A stretch of 6,428 bases of DNA, taken from assembly GCA_937980285.1 (NCBI GenBank), contig CALJQI010000244.1, forward strand, positions 1-6,428. The letters run 5' to 3'. This document shows positions 1-6,428 of the stretch, in pieces (positions within the stretch are counted from its first letter, which is position 1; every line of letters begins with the position of its first letter). The stretch is from an uncultured Gammaproteobacteria bacterium (GTDB taxonomy: Bacteria; Pseudomonadota; Gammaproteobacteria; GCA-001735895). The notes beneath the pieces were generated by a model that saw only the letters and a list, made by a program, of their open reading frames with translations, was not told the DNA's origin and did not search any database. The translations under genes were made by a program, and so were the position numbers.

Positions 1-1
1 G

Positions 2-1873
2 CCGGAACTCGGCGCCACCGGCCGCGGCGAAAACGTGGAGATCGGCACCTATATCGAAAAATCGATCGTCTCGGAACTTTCCGGCAACGTCATCGACGTA
101 TGCCCGGTCGGCGCCCTGACCGCGAAGCCGTCTCGCTACACGGCCAGGCCCTGGGAGCTGACCCAGCACGCCGCGGTATCCGCGCATGACTGTGTCGGCT
201 CCAATACTTTCGTGCATACGCGCGGCAACGAGGTCATTCGCGTGGTGCCGCGTGAAAACGAATCGATCAACGAATCCTGGATATCCGACCGCGATCGCTT
301 CAGCTATACCTCGGTCGGGGCCGAACAGCGTATTAGCCAGCCGATGCTGCGCGATAACGGCGAACTCAGGGCGGTGGACTGGGAAACGGCGTTGAACACG
401 GCGGCCAACCGGCTGGCGGACGCCGGCGGCAGTATCGCCGCGCTGGTTAGCCCGCAGGCCACCCTGGAAGAGCATTACCTGGCGCAGAAACTGCTGCGCG
501 GTCTCGGCTCGAACCATATCGATCACCGCCTGACCCAGCTCGACTTTTCGAGCCAGCGCAGCAGCGCAATCATGCCCTGGCTTGGGCGTTCGCTGGAATC
601 GGTGGAAAAACTCGACGCCGCCTTGATCGTGGGCGCCAGCCTGCGTTTCGAGCAACCCTTGCTGTCGCACCGGCTGCGCAAGGCGGTTCAGCATAACAAT
701 GCCCGCGTGTCTTCGATCGGCCATATCGGCGATCAGTACAATTTCGCCCTCGATAACGAGTTGTCCGGCTCCGCCGCGCAACTGGTCAATAATCTTGCCG
801 GCGTGGCCGTAGCGGTTGCCGCCGAGAGCGGCAAATCCCTGGGCCAGCACCTGGCGTCGCTGGCCGATGGTCTCGAGCCGAGCTCGCAGCAGCGCTCGAT
901 AGCGAGTTCGTTGATCGGCGCCGAAAATGCCGCGCTCATCGTCGGTGTGCAGGCGCTTGCCAATCCGCATTTGTCGTTGATCCAGGAAATCTGCGAGGCT
1001 ATCACCGCAGCCGCGGACGCGACCCTGGGCTACCTGTCGCTGTCGGCCAACAGTGCCGGCGCCTGTCTTGCCGGCGCTACCCCGCATCGCGGTCCGGCTG
1101 GCGTGGCGATCGACGACGGCGGCGAAAACGCTGCCGAAATCATGACCTCGAAGCACCGGGTGCTGATGACCTTTGCGCTCACTCCATTGCTCGATACGCA
1201 CTCGGTAAGCCAGCTCTCCGATAATAACGAATTCGTTATCGCGCTCAGCAGTTACGACAATGATTTCATCCAGCAGCAGGCCGACCTGGTGTTGCCGCTG
1301 GCCTCGGTGCTCGAAACTTCTGGCAGCTTTGTCAATGTCGAAGGTCTGTGGCAAAGCTTCAACGGTTGCGTCAGGGCCCGCGGCGACAGCCGGCAGGGCT
1401 GGAAGATTCTGAGCGCGCTGGGCCAGGTGCTTAAACCGGGTGAATTCGACTATACCGACTCGGTGGCCGTAAAAAATGAACTCAAGGCGCTGTGCAGCGA
1501 TGTTGCCCTGAGTAATCTCTGCGGCGTCGAATCCGATGCCGGCAGCCTGCCGCAGGACGACGGTGCGACGCAGAAGGTCGGCGCTACGCCGATTTACGCC
1601 AGCGACGATATGACGCGGCTGTCTGCAGCCTTGCAAAAGACGCCGCTGATGACACTGCAGTCGGCCGTGGCGATGAATCGCGCGCAGGCAAAGCAGTCGA
1701 AGCTCGAATCCTGTGACCAGGTTCAGGTCAAGCAGGGCAAGGGTACGGCGGTGCTGCCTCTGCGTATCGATGAAGGCGTACCCGAGGGCTGCGTTTACGT
1801 ACCCAGCGGAATCGACGCGGTCAAACATCTGTCCGATGCCTACGGCAAGGTAACGCTGGAGAAGGTATCGTGA
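2..1873 (+). CDS. nuoG: NADH-quinone oxidoreductase subunit G, 3' part (5' end outside window)
   Basis: Peripheral-arm subunit of complex I that carries iron-sulfur clusters passing electrons from the NADH-oxidising module towards NuoI. The frame is open from base 2, and residues before the GTG at 35 ([17 protein letters not shown]) already match the family, so that GTG is an internal valine and the true start lies upstream. The 623 visible residues begin late in the N-terminal ferredoxin-like region: the Cys at 101-103 in [11 protein letters not shown] is the expected last ligand of cluster N4. Next comes the molybdopterin-oxidoreductase-like Fe4S segment (about 150-310), where all four N7 ligand positions are non-cysteine. 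The rest is the catalytically vestigial molybdopterin-oxidoreductase-like domain; the family binds no molybdenum cofactor. The end, [18 protein letters not shown], is family-like. TGA at 1871-1873 shares its A with the nuoH ATG. No frameshift is seen. Family assignment is firm; only the missing N-terminus is unknown. Confidence 0.95.
   Translation, partial: PELGATGRGENVEIGTYIEKSIVSELSGNVIDVCPVGALTAKPSRYTARPWELTQHAAVSAHDCVGSNTFVHTRGNEVIRVVPRENESINESWISDRDRFSYTSVGAEQRISQPMLRDNGELRAVDWETALNTAANRLADAGGSIAALVSPQATLEEHYLAQKLLRGLGSNHIDHRLTQLDFSSQRSSAIMPWLGRSLESVEKLDAALIVGASLRFEQPLLSHRLRKAVQHNNARVSSIGHIGDQYNFALDNELSGSAAQLVNNLAGVAVAVAAESGKSLGQHLASLADGLEPSSQQRSIASSLIGAENAALIVGVQALANPHLSLIQEICEAITAAADATLGYLSLSANSAGACLAGATPHRGPAGVAIDDGGENAAEIMTSKHRVLMTFALTPLLDTHSVSQLSDNNEFVIALSSYDNDFIQQQADLVLPLASVLETSGSFVNVEGLWQSFNGCVRARGDSRQGWKILSALGQVLKPGEFDYTDSVAVKNELKALCSDVALSNLCGVESDAGSLPQDDGATQKVGATPIYASDDMTRLSAALQKTPLMTLQSAVAMNRAQAKQSKLESCDQVQVKQGKGTAVLPLRIDEGVPEGCVYVPSGIDAVKHLSDAYGKVTLEKVS
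1858..1865 (+). promoter_or_regulatory. Shine-Dalgarno site for nuoH inside the nuoG 3' end
   Basis: The purine run GGAGAAGG lies in the last codons of nuoG. It is 7 nt before the ATG at 1873 but only 4 nt before the in-frame GTG at 1870. The spacing favours ATG 1873 as the nuoH start and fits coupled translation across the 1-nt stop/start overlap (TGATG). Confidence 0.65.
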
Positions 1874-2916
1874 TGGATTTCGTCAATTCGACCCTCGAAT
1901 GGTTAAGCCAGTACATACACGAGTACCTGCTGTTCACCATATACAGCGGGGTCAAGGCGCTGGTTATCCTGGTGCCGCTGTTCATCGTCGTCGCCTATTA
2001 CACCTATGCCGAACGCAAGGTCATCGGCTACATGCAAATTCGCAAGGGCCCCAACCGGGTTGGTCCCAAGGGCCTGTTGCAGCCGTTTGCGGACATGTTC
2101 AAGCTGATGTTCAAGGAAATCATCGTCCCGACCAATTCCAACAAGTACCTGTTCATCATCGCGCCGGTGATTACCTTTGCGCCGGCGATGGCGGCCTGGG
2201 CGGTGATCCCGTTCAACGACACGCTGGTGTTCAGCGACATCAACGCCGGTTTGCTTTACATCCTGGCGATGACCTCGGTCGGCGTCTACGGCGTTATCAT
2301 CGCCGGCTGGGCCTCGAACTCCAAGTACGCTTTGCTTGGCGCAATGCGCTCGGCGGCGCAGATTGTCGCCTATGAAATCGCCATGGGCTTCGCGCTGGTC
2401 GGCGTGCTGATGGTCGGCGGCAGCCTCAATCTGGGCGATATCGTCAACAAGCAGGCCGGTGGTATCGGTCACTGGTTTTTCATACCGCTGCTGCCGCTGT
2501 TTTTCGTTTACCTGATTTCCGGCGTTGCCGAGACCAACCGCGCGCCCTTCGACGTCGCCGAGGGCGAATCCGAAATAGTCGCCGGCTTCCACGTCGAATA
2601 CTCCGGCATGACTTTCGCGGTGTTTTTCCTCGCCGAATACGCCAACATGATCCTGATCGCGATGCTGTGCTCGCTGTTGTTTTTCGGCGGCTGGCTAAGC
2701 CCGGTGCCGGGACTGCTTGGCGACAGCGTCGGCTGGCTGTTCGGCAAGACCGCGGTGTTCATGCTGCTGTTCCTGTGGTTTCGCGCGACTTTTCCGCGTT
2801 ATCGCTATGACCAGATCATGCGCCTGGGGTGGAAAGTGTTGCTGCCGGTGACGATTGTGTGGCTGTTTGTCGAAGGGCTTGCGGTCTATTTCAAAGTCGG
2901 CCCATGGTTCGTATAA
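1873..2916 (+). CDS. nuoH: NADH-quinone oxidoreductase subunit H
   Basis: Inner-membrane subunit of complex I (ND1 homologue). It docks the peripheral arm and forms much of the quinone chamber with the peripheral subunits, so it sits at the start of the coupling path. The 347-aa length is usual for proteobacterial NuoH. Visible family signatures are [19 protein letters not shown] (about residues 46-64), followed by [17 protein letters not shown], and the acidic loop [18 protein letters not shown] (about 217-234), rich in conserved Glu and Asp. The [13 protein letters not shown] motif is near 304-316. About eight hydrophobic helices are readable. ATG 1873 was chosen over GTG 1870 because of codon strength and the GGAGAAGG spacing; the alternative adds only one residue. 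The gene overlaps nuoG by 1 nt and ends 4 nt before nuoI. Nothing is truncated or substituted in the motifs. Confidence 0.97.
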   Translation: MDFVNSTLEWLSQYIHEYLLFTIYSGVKALVILVPLFIVVAYYTYAERKVIGYMQIRKGPNRVGPKGLLQPFADMFKLMFKEIIVPTNSNKYLFIIAPVITFAPAMAAWAVIPFNDTLVFSDINAGLLYILAMTSVGVYGVIIAGWASNSKYALLGAMRSAAQIVAYEIAMGFALVGVLMVGGSLNLGDIVNKQAGGIGHWFFIPLLPLFFVYLISGVAETNRAPFDVAEGESEIVAGFHVEYSGMTFAVFFLAEYANMILIAMLCSLLFFGGWLSPVPGLLGDSVGWLFGKTAVFMLLFLWFRATFPRYRYDQIMRLGWKVLLPVTIVWLFVEGLAVYFKVGPWFV

Positions 2917-2920
2917 GACT

Positions 2921-3412
2921 ATGTTTGCGAAAATACATTACTACCTGAAAAGTTTCCTCTTCCTCGAGTTGCTCAAGGGTATGAGCGTGACCGGGCGTTA
3001 TTTTTTCCGCAAAAAGTTCACCATCCAGTACCCGGAAGAGAAGACGCCGATCAGCCCGCGTTTCCGTGGACTGCACGCGCTGCGCCGTTACGCCAACGGC
3101 GAGGAACGCTGCATCGCCTGCAAGCTCTGCGAGGCGGTGTGTCCGGCGCTGGCGATTACGATCGAATCGGAGCAGCGCGCTGACGGCACCCGCCGCACCA
3201 CGCGCTACGATATCGATTTATTCAAATGTATTTACTGCGGCTTCTGCGAGGAAGCCTGCCCGGTCGATTCGATCGTCGAGACCAATATTTTCGAGTATCA
3301 CTTCGAAAATCGCGGCGAGAACATCATGACCAAGGAAAAATTGCTCGAGATCGGTGATCGCTACGAGGCGCAGCTTGCCGCAGACCGCTCGGCGGACGCC
3401 CCTTACCGGTAA
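2921..3412 (+). CDS. nuoI: NADH-quinone oxidoreductase subunit I (8Fe ferredoxin-type)
   Basis: Peripheral-arm iron-sulfur subunit that carries clusters N6a and N6b and relays electrons from NuoG towards the terminal cluster N2 in NuoB, close to the quinone site. Two CxxCxxCxxxCP motifs are complete: Cys64, 67, 70, 74 and Cys103, 106, 109, 113. As in other 2[4Fe-4S] ferredoxins, the fourth Cys of each motif is expected to ligate the other cluster. The N-terminal [18 protein letters not shown] stretch is the amphipathic segment that lies on the membrane against Nuo[21 protein letters not shown] is typical of proteobacterial NuoI. ATG 2921 gives 163 aa, the usual length. The frame is open further upstream to a TTG at 2855, but those 22 codons lie in nuoH and match nothing in NuoI. 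No clear Shine-Dalgarno precedes the ATG; it follows the nuoH stop by 4 nt, so reinitiation is likely. Confidence 0.97.
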   Translation: MFAKIHYYLKSFLFLELLKGMSVTGRYFFRKKFTIQYPEEKTPISPRFRGLHALRRYANGEERCIACKLCEAVCPALAITIESEQRADGTRRTTRYDIDLFKCIYCGFCEEACPVDSIVETNIFEYHFENRGENIMTKEKLLEIGDRYEAQLAADRSADAPYR

Positions 3413-3418
3413 CACACG

Positions 3419-4021
3419 ATGATAGAAACGGTCATTTTTTATGTATTTGCAATCGCCACGGTGGTCAGCGCGACCGCGGTGGTGACGGTGCGCAACCCGG
3501 TGCACGCCGCGCTGTTCCTGGTATTGACCTTTTTTACCAGCGCGATTATCTGGATGTCGCTGGAGGCCGAGTTCCTGGCGATCACCCTGGTGCTGGTTTA
3601 CGTTGGCGCGGTCATGGTGCTGTTCATCTTTGTCGTCATGATGCTGGACATCAACGTCGCCCGCCTGCGCGAGGGTTTCGTGCGCTACCTGCCGCTGGGT
3701 TTGCTGGTGGCCGCTATCATGCTGGGCCTGATGCTGAGCGTCGTCACCAGTGACGTGTTCGTGCTCGAGGCAGGCAGCGAGCCGGCGCCCAGGGCAGCCG
3801 ACTACAGTAATACCAAGGCGCTCGGCGGTGTGCTCTACACCGACTACGTGTTCGCCTTCGAAATCGCCGCCGTCATCCTGCTGGTCGCGATCATCGCCGC
3901 CATCTCGCTGACCATGCGCAAGCGCAGCCAGACCAAGTACCAGGTACCTTCCGAACAGATCAAGGTGCGCAAGGCCGACCGCCTGCGTATCGTTAAAATG
4001 CCTTCGGAGGAGAAATCATGA
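3419..4021 (+). CDS. nuoJ: NADH-quinone oxidoreductase subunit J
   Basis: Small inner-membrane subunit of complex I (ND6 homologue) lying between NuoH and NuoK. Its third helix undergoes a conformational change thought to link quinone chemistry to proton pumping. The 200-aa product shows five hydrophobic segments, at roughly 1-22, 28-47, 54-77, 90-112 and 143-166. The conserved third helix reads [19 protein letters not shown] (59-77), with the Tyr-Xaa-Gly-Ala pattern of the pi-bulge region. [14 protein letters not shown] (26-39) and [18 protein letters not shown] (147-164) are also characteristic. The C-terminal tail after 166 is basic and cytoplasmic by the positive-inside rule. The start is ATG 3419, 6 nt after the nuoI stop, with no good Shine-Dalgarno. 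The TGA overlaps the nuoK ATG by 4 nt (ATGA). Confidence 0.96.
   Translation: MIETVIFYVFAIATVVSATAVVTVRNPVHAALFLVLTFFTSAIIWMSLEAEFLAITLVLVYVGAVMVLFIFVVMMLDINVARLREGFVRYLPLGLLVAAIMLGLMLSVVTSDVFVLEAGSEPAPRAADYSNTKALGGVLYTDYVFAFEIAAVILLVAIIAAISLTMRKRSQTKYQVPSEQIKVRKADRLRIVKMPSEEKS
4006..4012 (+). promoter_or_regulatory. Strong Shine-Dalgarno for nuoK
   Basis: GGAGGAG lies in the last codons of nuoJ. The leading GGAGG is 7 nt before ATG 4018, and the second GGAG is 8 nt before ATG 4021, so it serves either of the two adjacent in-frame start codons. It is the strongest ribosome-binding site in the window. Confidence 0.75.
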
Positions 4022-4329
4022 TGACCGTAACGCTCAGTCATTACCTGATTCTCGCCGCGGTGCTGTTCAGCATATCGATCGCCGGAATCGTCATTAATCG
4101 TAAAAACATCATCATCCTGTTGATGTCGATCGAGTTGATGCTGCTGTCGGTAAACCTTAATTTCATCGCCTTTTCGCACTACCTCGACGACCTTGCCGGC
4201 CAGGTATTCGTATTTTTCATACTCACGGTGGCCGCCGCCGAAGCCGCCATCGGGCTCGCCATACTGGTGGTGTTATTCCGTAACAAGCGCTCGATCAACG
4301 TCGAGGATATCAAGGAGCTGAAATGGTAG
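4018..4329 (+). CDS. nuoK: NADH-quinone oxidoreductase subunit K
   Basis: Small inner-membrane subunit of complex I (ND4L homologue, distantly related to MrpC) with three transmembrane helices, supplying buried carboxylates to the proton/coupling path. Both conserved glutamates are present: Glu39 in [10 protein letters not shown] and Glu75 in [11 protein letters not shown]. They correspond by a constant offset of 3 to the E. coli residues Glu36 and Glu72, whose mutation impairs pumping. [23 protein letters not shown] is a strong family signature. The product is 103 aa from ATG 4018 or 102 aa from ATG 4021. The second start gives the common family N-terminus MTxTLxHYL, and the Shine-Dalgarno cannot separate them. 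The gene overlaps nuoJ by 4 nt and nuoL by 7 nt. Identity is secure; only the exact start is open. Confidence 0.97.
   Translation: MMTVTLSHYLILAAVLFSISIAGIVINRKNIIILLMSIELMLLSVNLNFIAFSHYLDDLAGQVFVFFILTVAAAEAAIGLAILVVLFRNKRSINVEDIKELKW
4312..4317 (+). promoter_or_regulatory. Shine-Dalgarno for nuoL inside nuoK
   Basis: AAGGAG lies 5 nt before ATG 4323 and 14 nt before the next in-frame ATG at 4332. The spacing decides for ATG 4323 as the nuoL start, giving a 7-nt overlap with nuoK. Confidence 0.7.
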
Positions 4330-6284
4330 ACATGGAATCCATTTACCTTGCTATCCCGCTATCGTCGCTGGCGGGAGCCGTTATCGCCGGATTTTTCGGC
4401 AAGCAGATCGGTCGCGCCGGCGCGCACTGGGTGACGATTCTCGGCGTCGCGATTTCGTTTCTGCTGTCGCTGATAGTGCTCAAGGATGTCGCCTTCGACA
4501 ATGCCGCTGTTTACAATCAGTCGGTTTACACCTGGATGGTCAGCGACGGTATCCGCTTCGAGGTCGGCTTCCTGATCGACGGCCTGACGGCGTTGATGAT
4601 GACGGTAGTCACCGGCGTTTCGCTGGCGGTGCACGTCTACACCATCGGCTACATGGCCGATGACGACGGCTACCAGCGTTTCTTCAGCTATATCTCGCTG
4701 TTCACCTTTTCGATGCTGATGCTGGTCATGTCGAACAACTTCCTGCAGTTGTTCTTCGGCTGGGAGGCGGTAGGCCTGGTTTCCTACCTGCTGATCGGAT
4801 TCTGGTTCAAGCGCGAAACCGCGATTTACGCGAATATGAAGGCCTTCCTGGTCAACCGCGTCGGCGATTTCGGTTTTCTGCTCGGTATTGCCGTGGTGCT
4901 GATGTTCACCGGCTCACTCGATTACTACGAAGTCTTTGACCGCGCCGACGCCATGCTGACGGCAACTATGCAGGTGATACCCGGCGTCGACTGGTCGGTG
5001 ATTACGCTGGCCTGTATCCTGTTGTTCATCGGCGCCATGGGTAAATCGGCGCAGGTGCCGCTGCACGTCTGGCTGCCCGACTCGATGGAAGGTCCGACGC
5101 CGATCTCGGCGCTGATCCACGCGGCCACCATGGTTACCGCCGGCATCTTCATGGTGGCGCGCATGTCGCCGCTGTTCGAAATGTCGTCGACCGCGCTGTC
5201 GGTGGTTATCGTCATCGGCGCCACCACCGCCTTTTTCATGGGCCTGATCGGTATCGTGCAAAACGACATCAAGCGCGTGGTCGCTTATTCGACGCTGTCG
5301 CAGCTGGGTTACATGACGGTTGCGCTCGGCGCCTCGGCCTATTCGGCCGCGATCTTCCACCTGATGACGCACGCGTTTTTCAAGGCGCTGCTGTTCCTGG
5401 CGGCGGGTTCGGTCATCATCGCGATTCACCACGAGCAGGATATCCGCAAGATGGGCGGATTGAAAAAATACATGCCGATCACTTACTGGGTATCGCTGAT
5501 CGGTTCGCTGGCGCTGATCGGTTTTCCCGGCTTCTCGGGTTACTTCTCCAAGGATGCGATTCTGATCGCAGCCCAGAACGCAGACGTCTGGGGTTCCGGT
5601 TACGCCTACCTGTGCGTGATGCTCGGCGTTTTCGTTACCGCGTTTTATTCCTTCCGCATGTTCTTCCTCGTATTCCACGGCGAAGAGCGCATGGATAAGC
5701 ACACGCGCGAGCATTTGCACGAAACCCCGTGGGTGGTAACCGGCCCGCTGATTGCGCTTGCGATACCGTCTGTGATCATCGGCTGGATTACCATAGACGC
5801 CGTGCTGTTCGGCGATCTGTTCAAGGAAGCGATCCTGGTATTCGAAGACCACGGCGCGATGGCCGCGGTTGGCGCCGCCTTCCACGGTCCGTTCAATTTC
5901 GTTGTACACGGATTCGCCGGACCGGCGGTTTACCTGGCCGGCGCGGGCGTGCTGTCGGCCTGGTACATGTATCTGAAGAAACCGGAACTGGCGGCGCAGT
6001 TCAGGCAAAAACTCGAACTACCGTACCGGATACTGGACAACAAGTACTACTTCGACCGCTTTAATGAGATCGTGTTTGCCACCACCGCCAGAGGGGTGGG
6101 GCAGGTATTGTGGCGCCTGGGTGACGCCCTGGTTATCGATGGTCTCATCGTCAACGGTAGTGCGCGCCTGGTCGGTTGGGTTTCGGGCGTGGTGCGCCAC
6201 GTGCAAACCGGCTATTTGAACCACTACGCGTTTGCGATGATCTCCGGGCTGATCCTGTTGCTGGGATGGGTTGTATTGGGCTAA
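4323..6284 (+). CDS. nuoL: NADH-quinone oxidoreductase subunit L
   Basis: Distal antiporter-like membrane subunit of complex I (ND5 homologue, Mrp-antiporter family), one of three homologous proton-pumping modules. The pump residues of the family are present: Glu148 in [19 protein letters not shown], Asp182 in NRVGD, Lys241 in [21 protein letters not shown], Lys354 in [16 protein letters not shown] and Lys410 in GYFSKDAIL. The central proton-antiporter domain spans roughly 139-450, preceded by the NuoL-type N-terminal domain at about 70-130. The region after about 555, [13 protein letters not shown] to the end, corresponds to the long lateral amphipathic helix, with a final membrane anchor near 635-652. 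The 653 aa exceed the 613 of E. coli, mainly through added sequence near 196-225 and 505-545, which is common in proteobacterial homologues. The start at ATG 4323 is set by AAGGAG. It overlaps nuoK by 7 nt and is followed by a 31-nt gap before nuoM. Confidence 0.97.
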   Translation: MVDMESIYLAIPLSSLAGAVIAGFFGKQIGRAGAHWVTILGVAISFLLSLIVLKDVAFDNAAVYNQSVYTWMVSDGIRFEVGFLIDGLTALMMTVVTGVSLAVHVYTIGYMADDDGYQRFFSYISLFTFSMLMLVMSNNFLQLFFGWEAVGLVSYLLIGFWFKRETAIYANMKAFLVNRVGDFGFLLGIAVVLMFTGSLDYYEVFDRADAMLTATMQVIPGVDWSVITLACILLFIGAMGKSAQVPLHVWLPDSMEGPTPISALIHAATMVTAGIFMVARMSPLFEMSSTALSVVIVIGATTAFFMGLIGIVQNDIKRVVAYSTLSQLGYMTVALGASAYSAAIFHLMTHAFFKALLFLAAGSVIIAIHHEQDIRKMGGLKKYMPITYWVSLIGSLALIGFPGFSGYFSKDAILIAAQNADVWGSGYAYLCVMLGVFVTAFYSFRMFFLVFHGEERMDKHTREHLHETPWVVTGPLIALAIPSVIIGWITIDAVLFGDLFKEAILVFEDHGAMAAVGAAFHGPFNFVVHGFAGPAVYLAGAGVLSAWYMYLKKPELAAQFRQKLELPYRILDNKYYFDRFNEIVFATTARGVGQVLWRLGDALVIDGLIVNGSARLVGWVSGVVRHVQTGYLNHYAFAMISGLILLLGWVVLG

Positions 6285-6300
6285 GCAGAAAAAACCTTAG
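6281..6300 (+). repeat. Short inverted repeat across the nuoL stop and nuoL-nuoM spacer
   Basis: CTAAG (6281-6285, containing the nuoL TAA) and CTTAG (6296-6300) are perfect reverse complements separated by ten bases that are mostly A. The stem is only 5 bp, so stability is marginal and chance is quite possible. There is no T-tract, so it is not an intrinsic terminator. If it forms, it would pair part of the AGGA ahead of nuoM. Confidence 0.3.
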
Positions 6301-6302
6301 GA
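6299..6302 (+). promoter_or_regulatory. Candidate weak Shine-Dalgarno for nuoM
   Basis: AGGA is the only purine-rich match upstream of the nuoM ATG, but it sits 13 nt away, longer than the usual 5-9 nt. The excess is explained by a tandem 7-bp repeat lying between it and the start. Confidence 0.45.
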
Positions 6303-6314
6303 TAAACGATAAAC
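6301..6314 (+). repeat. Tandem 7-bp direct repeat in the nuoM leader
   Basis: GATAAAC occurs twice in perfect tandem (6301-6307 and 6308-6314), followed by a single T and then the nuoM ATG. The first copy contributes the GA of the AGGA Shine-Dalgarno. Removing one copy would bring AGGA to 6 nt from the start codon. Confidence 0.85.
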
Positions 6315-6315
6315 T

Positions 6316-6428
6316 ATGTACGCTGACTGGCCGCTTTTAAGCCTCGTGATCTGGACACCGATCCTCGGTGGCATCCTGGTGCTGTTCGCCGGCGACAGGG
6401 AGCCCTCGGGCGCGCGCAAGATCGCGCT
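6316..6428 (+). CDS. nuoM: NADH-quinone oxidoreductase subunit M, 5' end (continues past window)
   Basis: Start of the second antiporter-like proton-pumping membrane subunit of complex I (ND4 homologue). Only 37 codons plus two bases are visible, reading MYADWPLLSLVIWTPILGG and on to a hydrophobic helix ending near residue 25 (LVLFAG), then a short polar loop DREPSGARK. The WPLLSLxIWxPIxGG pattern is the usual NuoM N-terminus in proteobacteria, and the position straight after nuoL is canonical. The start is ATG 6316, 31 nt after the nuoL stop; no other in-frame start fits the family N-terminus. None of the pump residues falls inside the window, so the assignment rests on the N-terminus and gene order. 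Confidence 0.88.
   Translation, partial: MYADWPLLSLVIWTPILGGILVLFAGDREPSGARKIA

Noticed and set aside
35..37. GTG as a nuoG start codon
   Set aside because: The frame stays open to base 2 and the upstream residues match NuoG; the codon is an internal valine and the gene begins before the window.
1903..2592. Open frame of 229 codons on the - strand opposite nuoH
   Set aside because: Same low-complexity, charge-rich antisense composition with no motif or ribosome site; it is a shadow of nuoH.
2855..2920. Upstream TTG start that would extend nuoI by 22 residues
   Set aside because: The extension lies inside nuoH in another frame, resembles no NuoI N-terminus, and ATG 2921 gives the usual 163-aa length.
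4914..6008. Long open frame of 364 codons on the - strand opposite nuoL
   Set aside because: Its product is dominated by Arg, His, Asp, Gln and Gly without recognisable domains, as expected from reading a GC-biased gene antisense; nuoL is a well-conserved gene on the other strand.
6285..6315. Intrinsic terminator or internal promoter between nuoL and nuoM
   Set aside because: There is no GC-rich stem followed by T residues. The spacer is AT-rich and GATAAAC loosely resembles a -10 element, but no convincing -35 with proper spacing is visible.

Overview
The window is an interior slice of a bacterial nuo operon, which encodes respiratory complex I (proton-pumping NADH:quinone oxidoreductase, type I). 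All genes lie on the + strand in the canonical order nuoG (3' part), nuoH, nuoI, nuoJ, nuoK, nuoL, nuoM (5' end only). The protein sequences resemble the proteobacterial 14-subunit complex. NuoI (163 aa, with PEEKTP and [11 protein letters not shown]) and a NuoG without the N7 cluster ligands fit a beta- or gammaproteobacterium; an uncultured gammaproteobacterium is my best guess, but the window alone cannot settle this. The DNA is moderately GC-rich with even codon use, and there is no mobile element, RNA gene or sign of transfer.

Layout: 2-1873 is the C-terminal 623 codons of nuoG, a peripheral-arm iron-sulfur subunit. 1873-2916 is nuoH, the membrane subunit that helps form the quinone site. 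2921-3412 is nuoI, which carries clusters N6a and N6b. 3419-4021 is nuoJ and 4018-4329 is nuoK, both small membrane subunits. 4323-6284 is nuoL, the distal antiporter-like pump with a C-terminal lateral helix. 6316-6428 is the first 37 codons of nuoM, the next antiporter-like pump. Electrons pass through NuoG to NuoI and then to quinone at the NuoH interface; the membrane chain H-J-K-L/M couples this to proton translocation.

Spacing is very tight. nuoG/nuoH overlap by 1 nt, nuoJ/nuoK by 4 nt and nuoK/nuoL by 7 nt; gaps are 4 nt (H/I) and 6 nt (I/J). The only visible intergenic space is 31 nt before nuoM. This argues for one polycistronic message with translational coupling. No promoter or terminator is seen, and no stretch over 300 bases lacks a gene.

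This is an ordinary housekeeping region and I do not see an undescribed system. The points most worth a second look are the tandem 7-bp duplication in the nuoM leader, which stretches the Shine-Dalgarno spacing, and the complete replacement of the N7 cluster ligands in NuoG.
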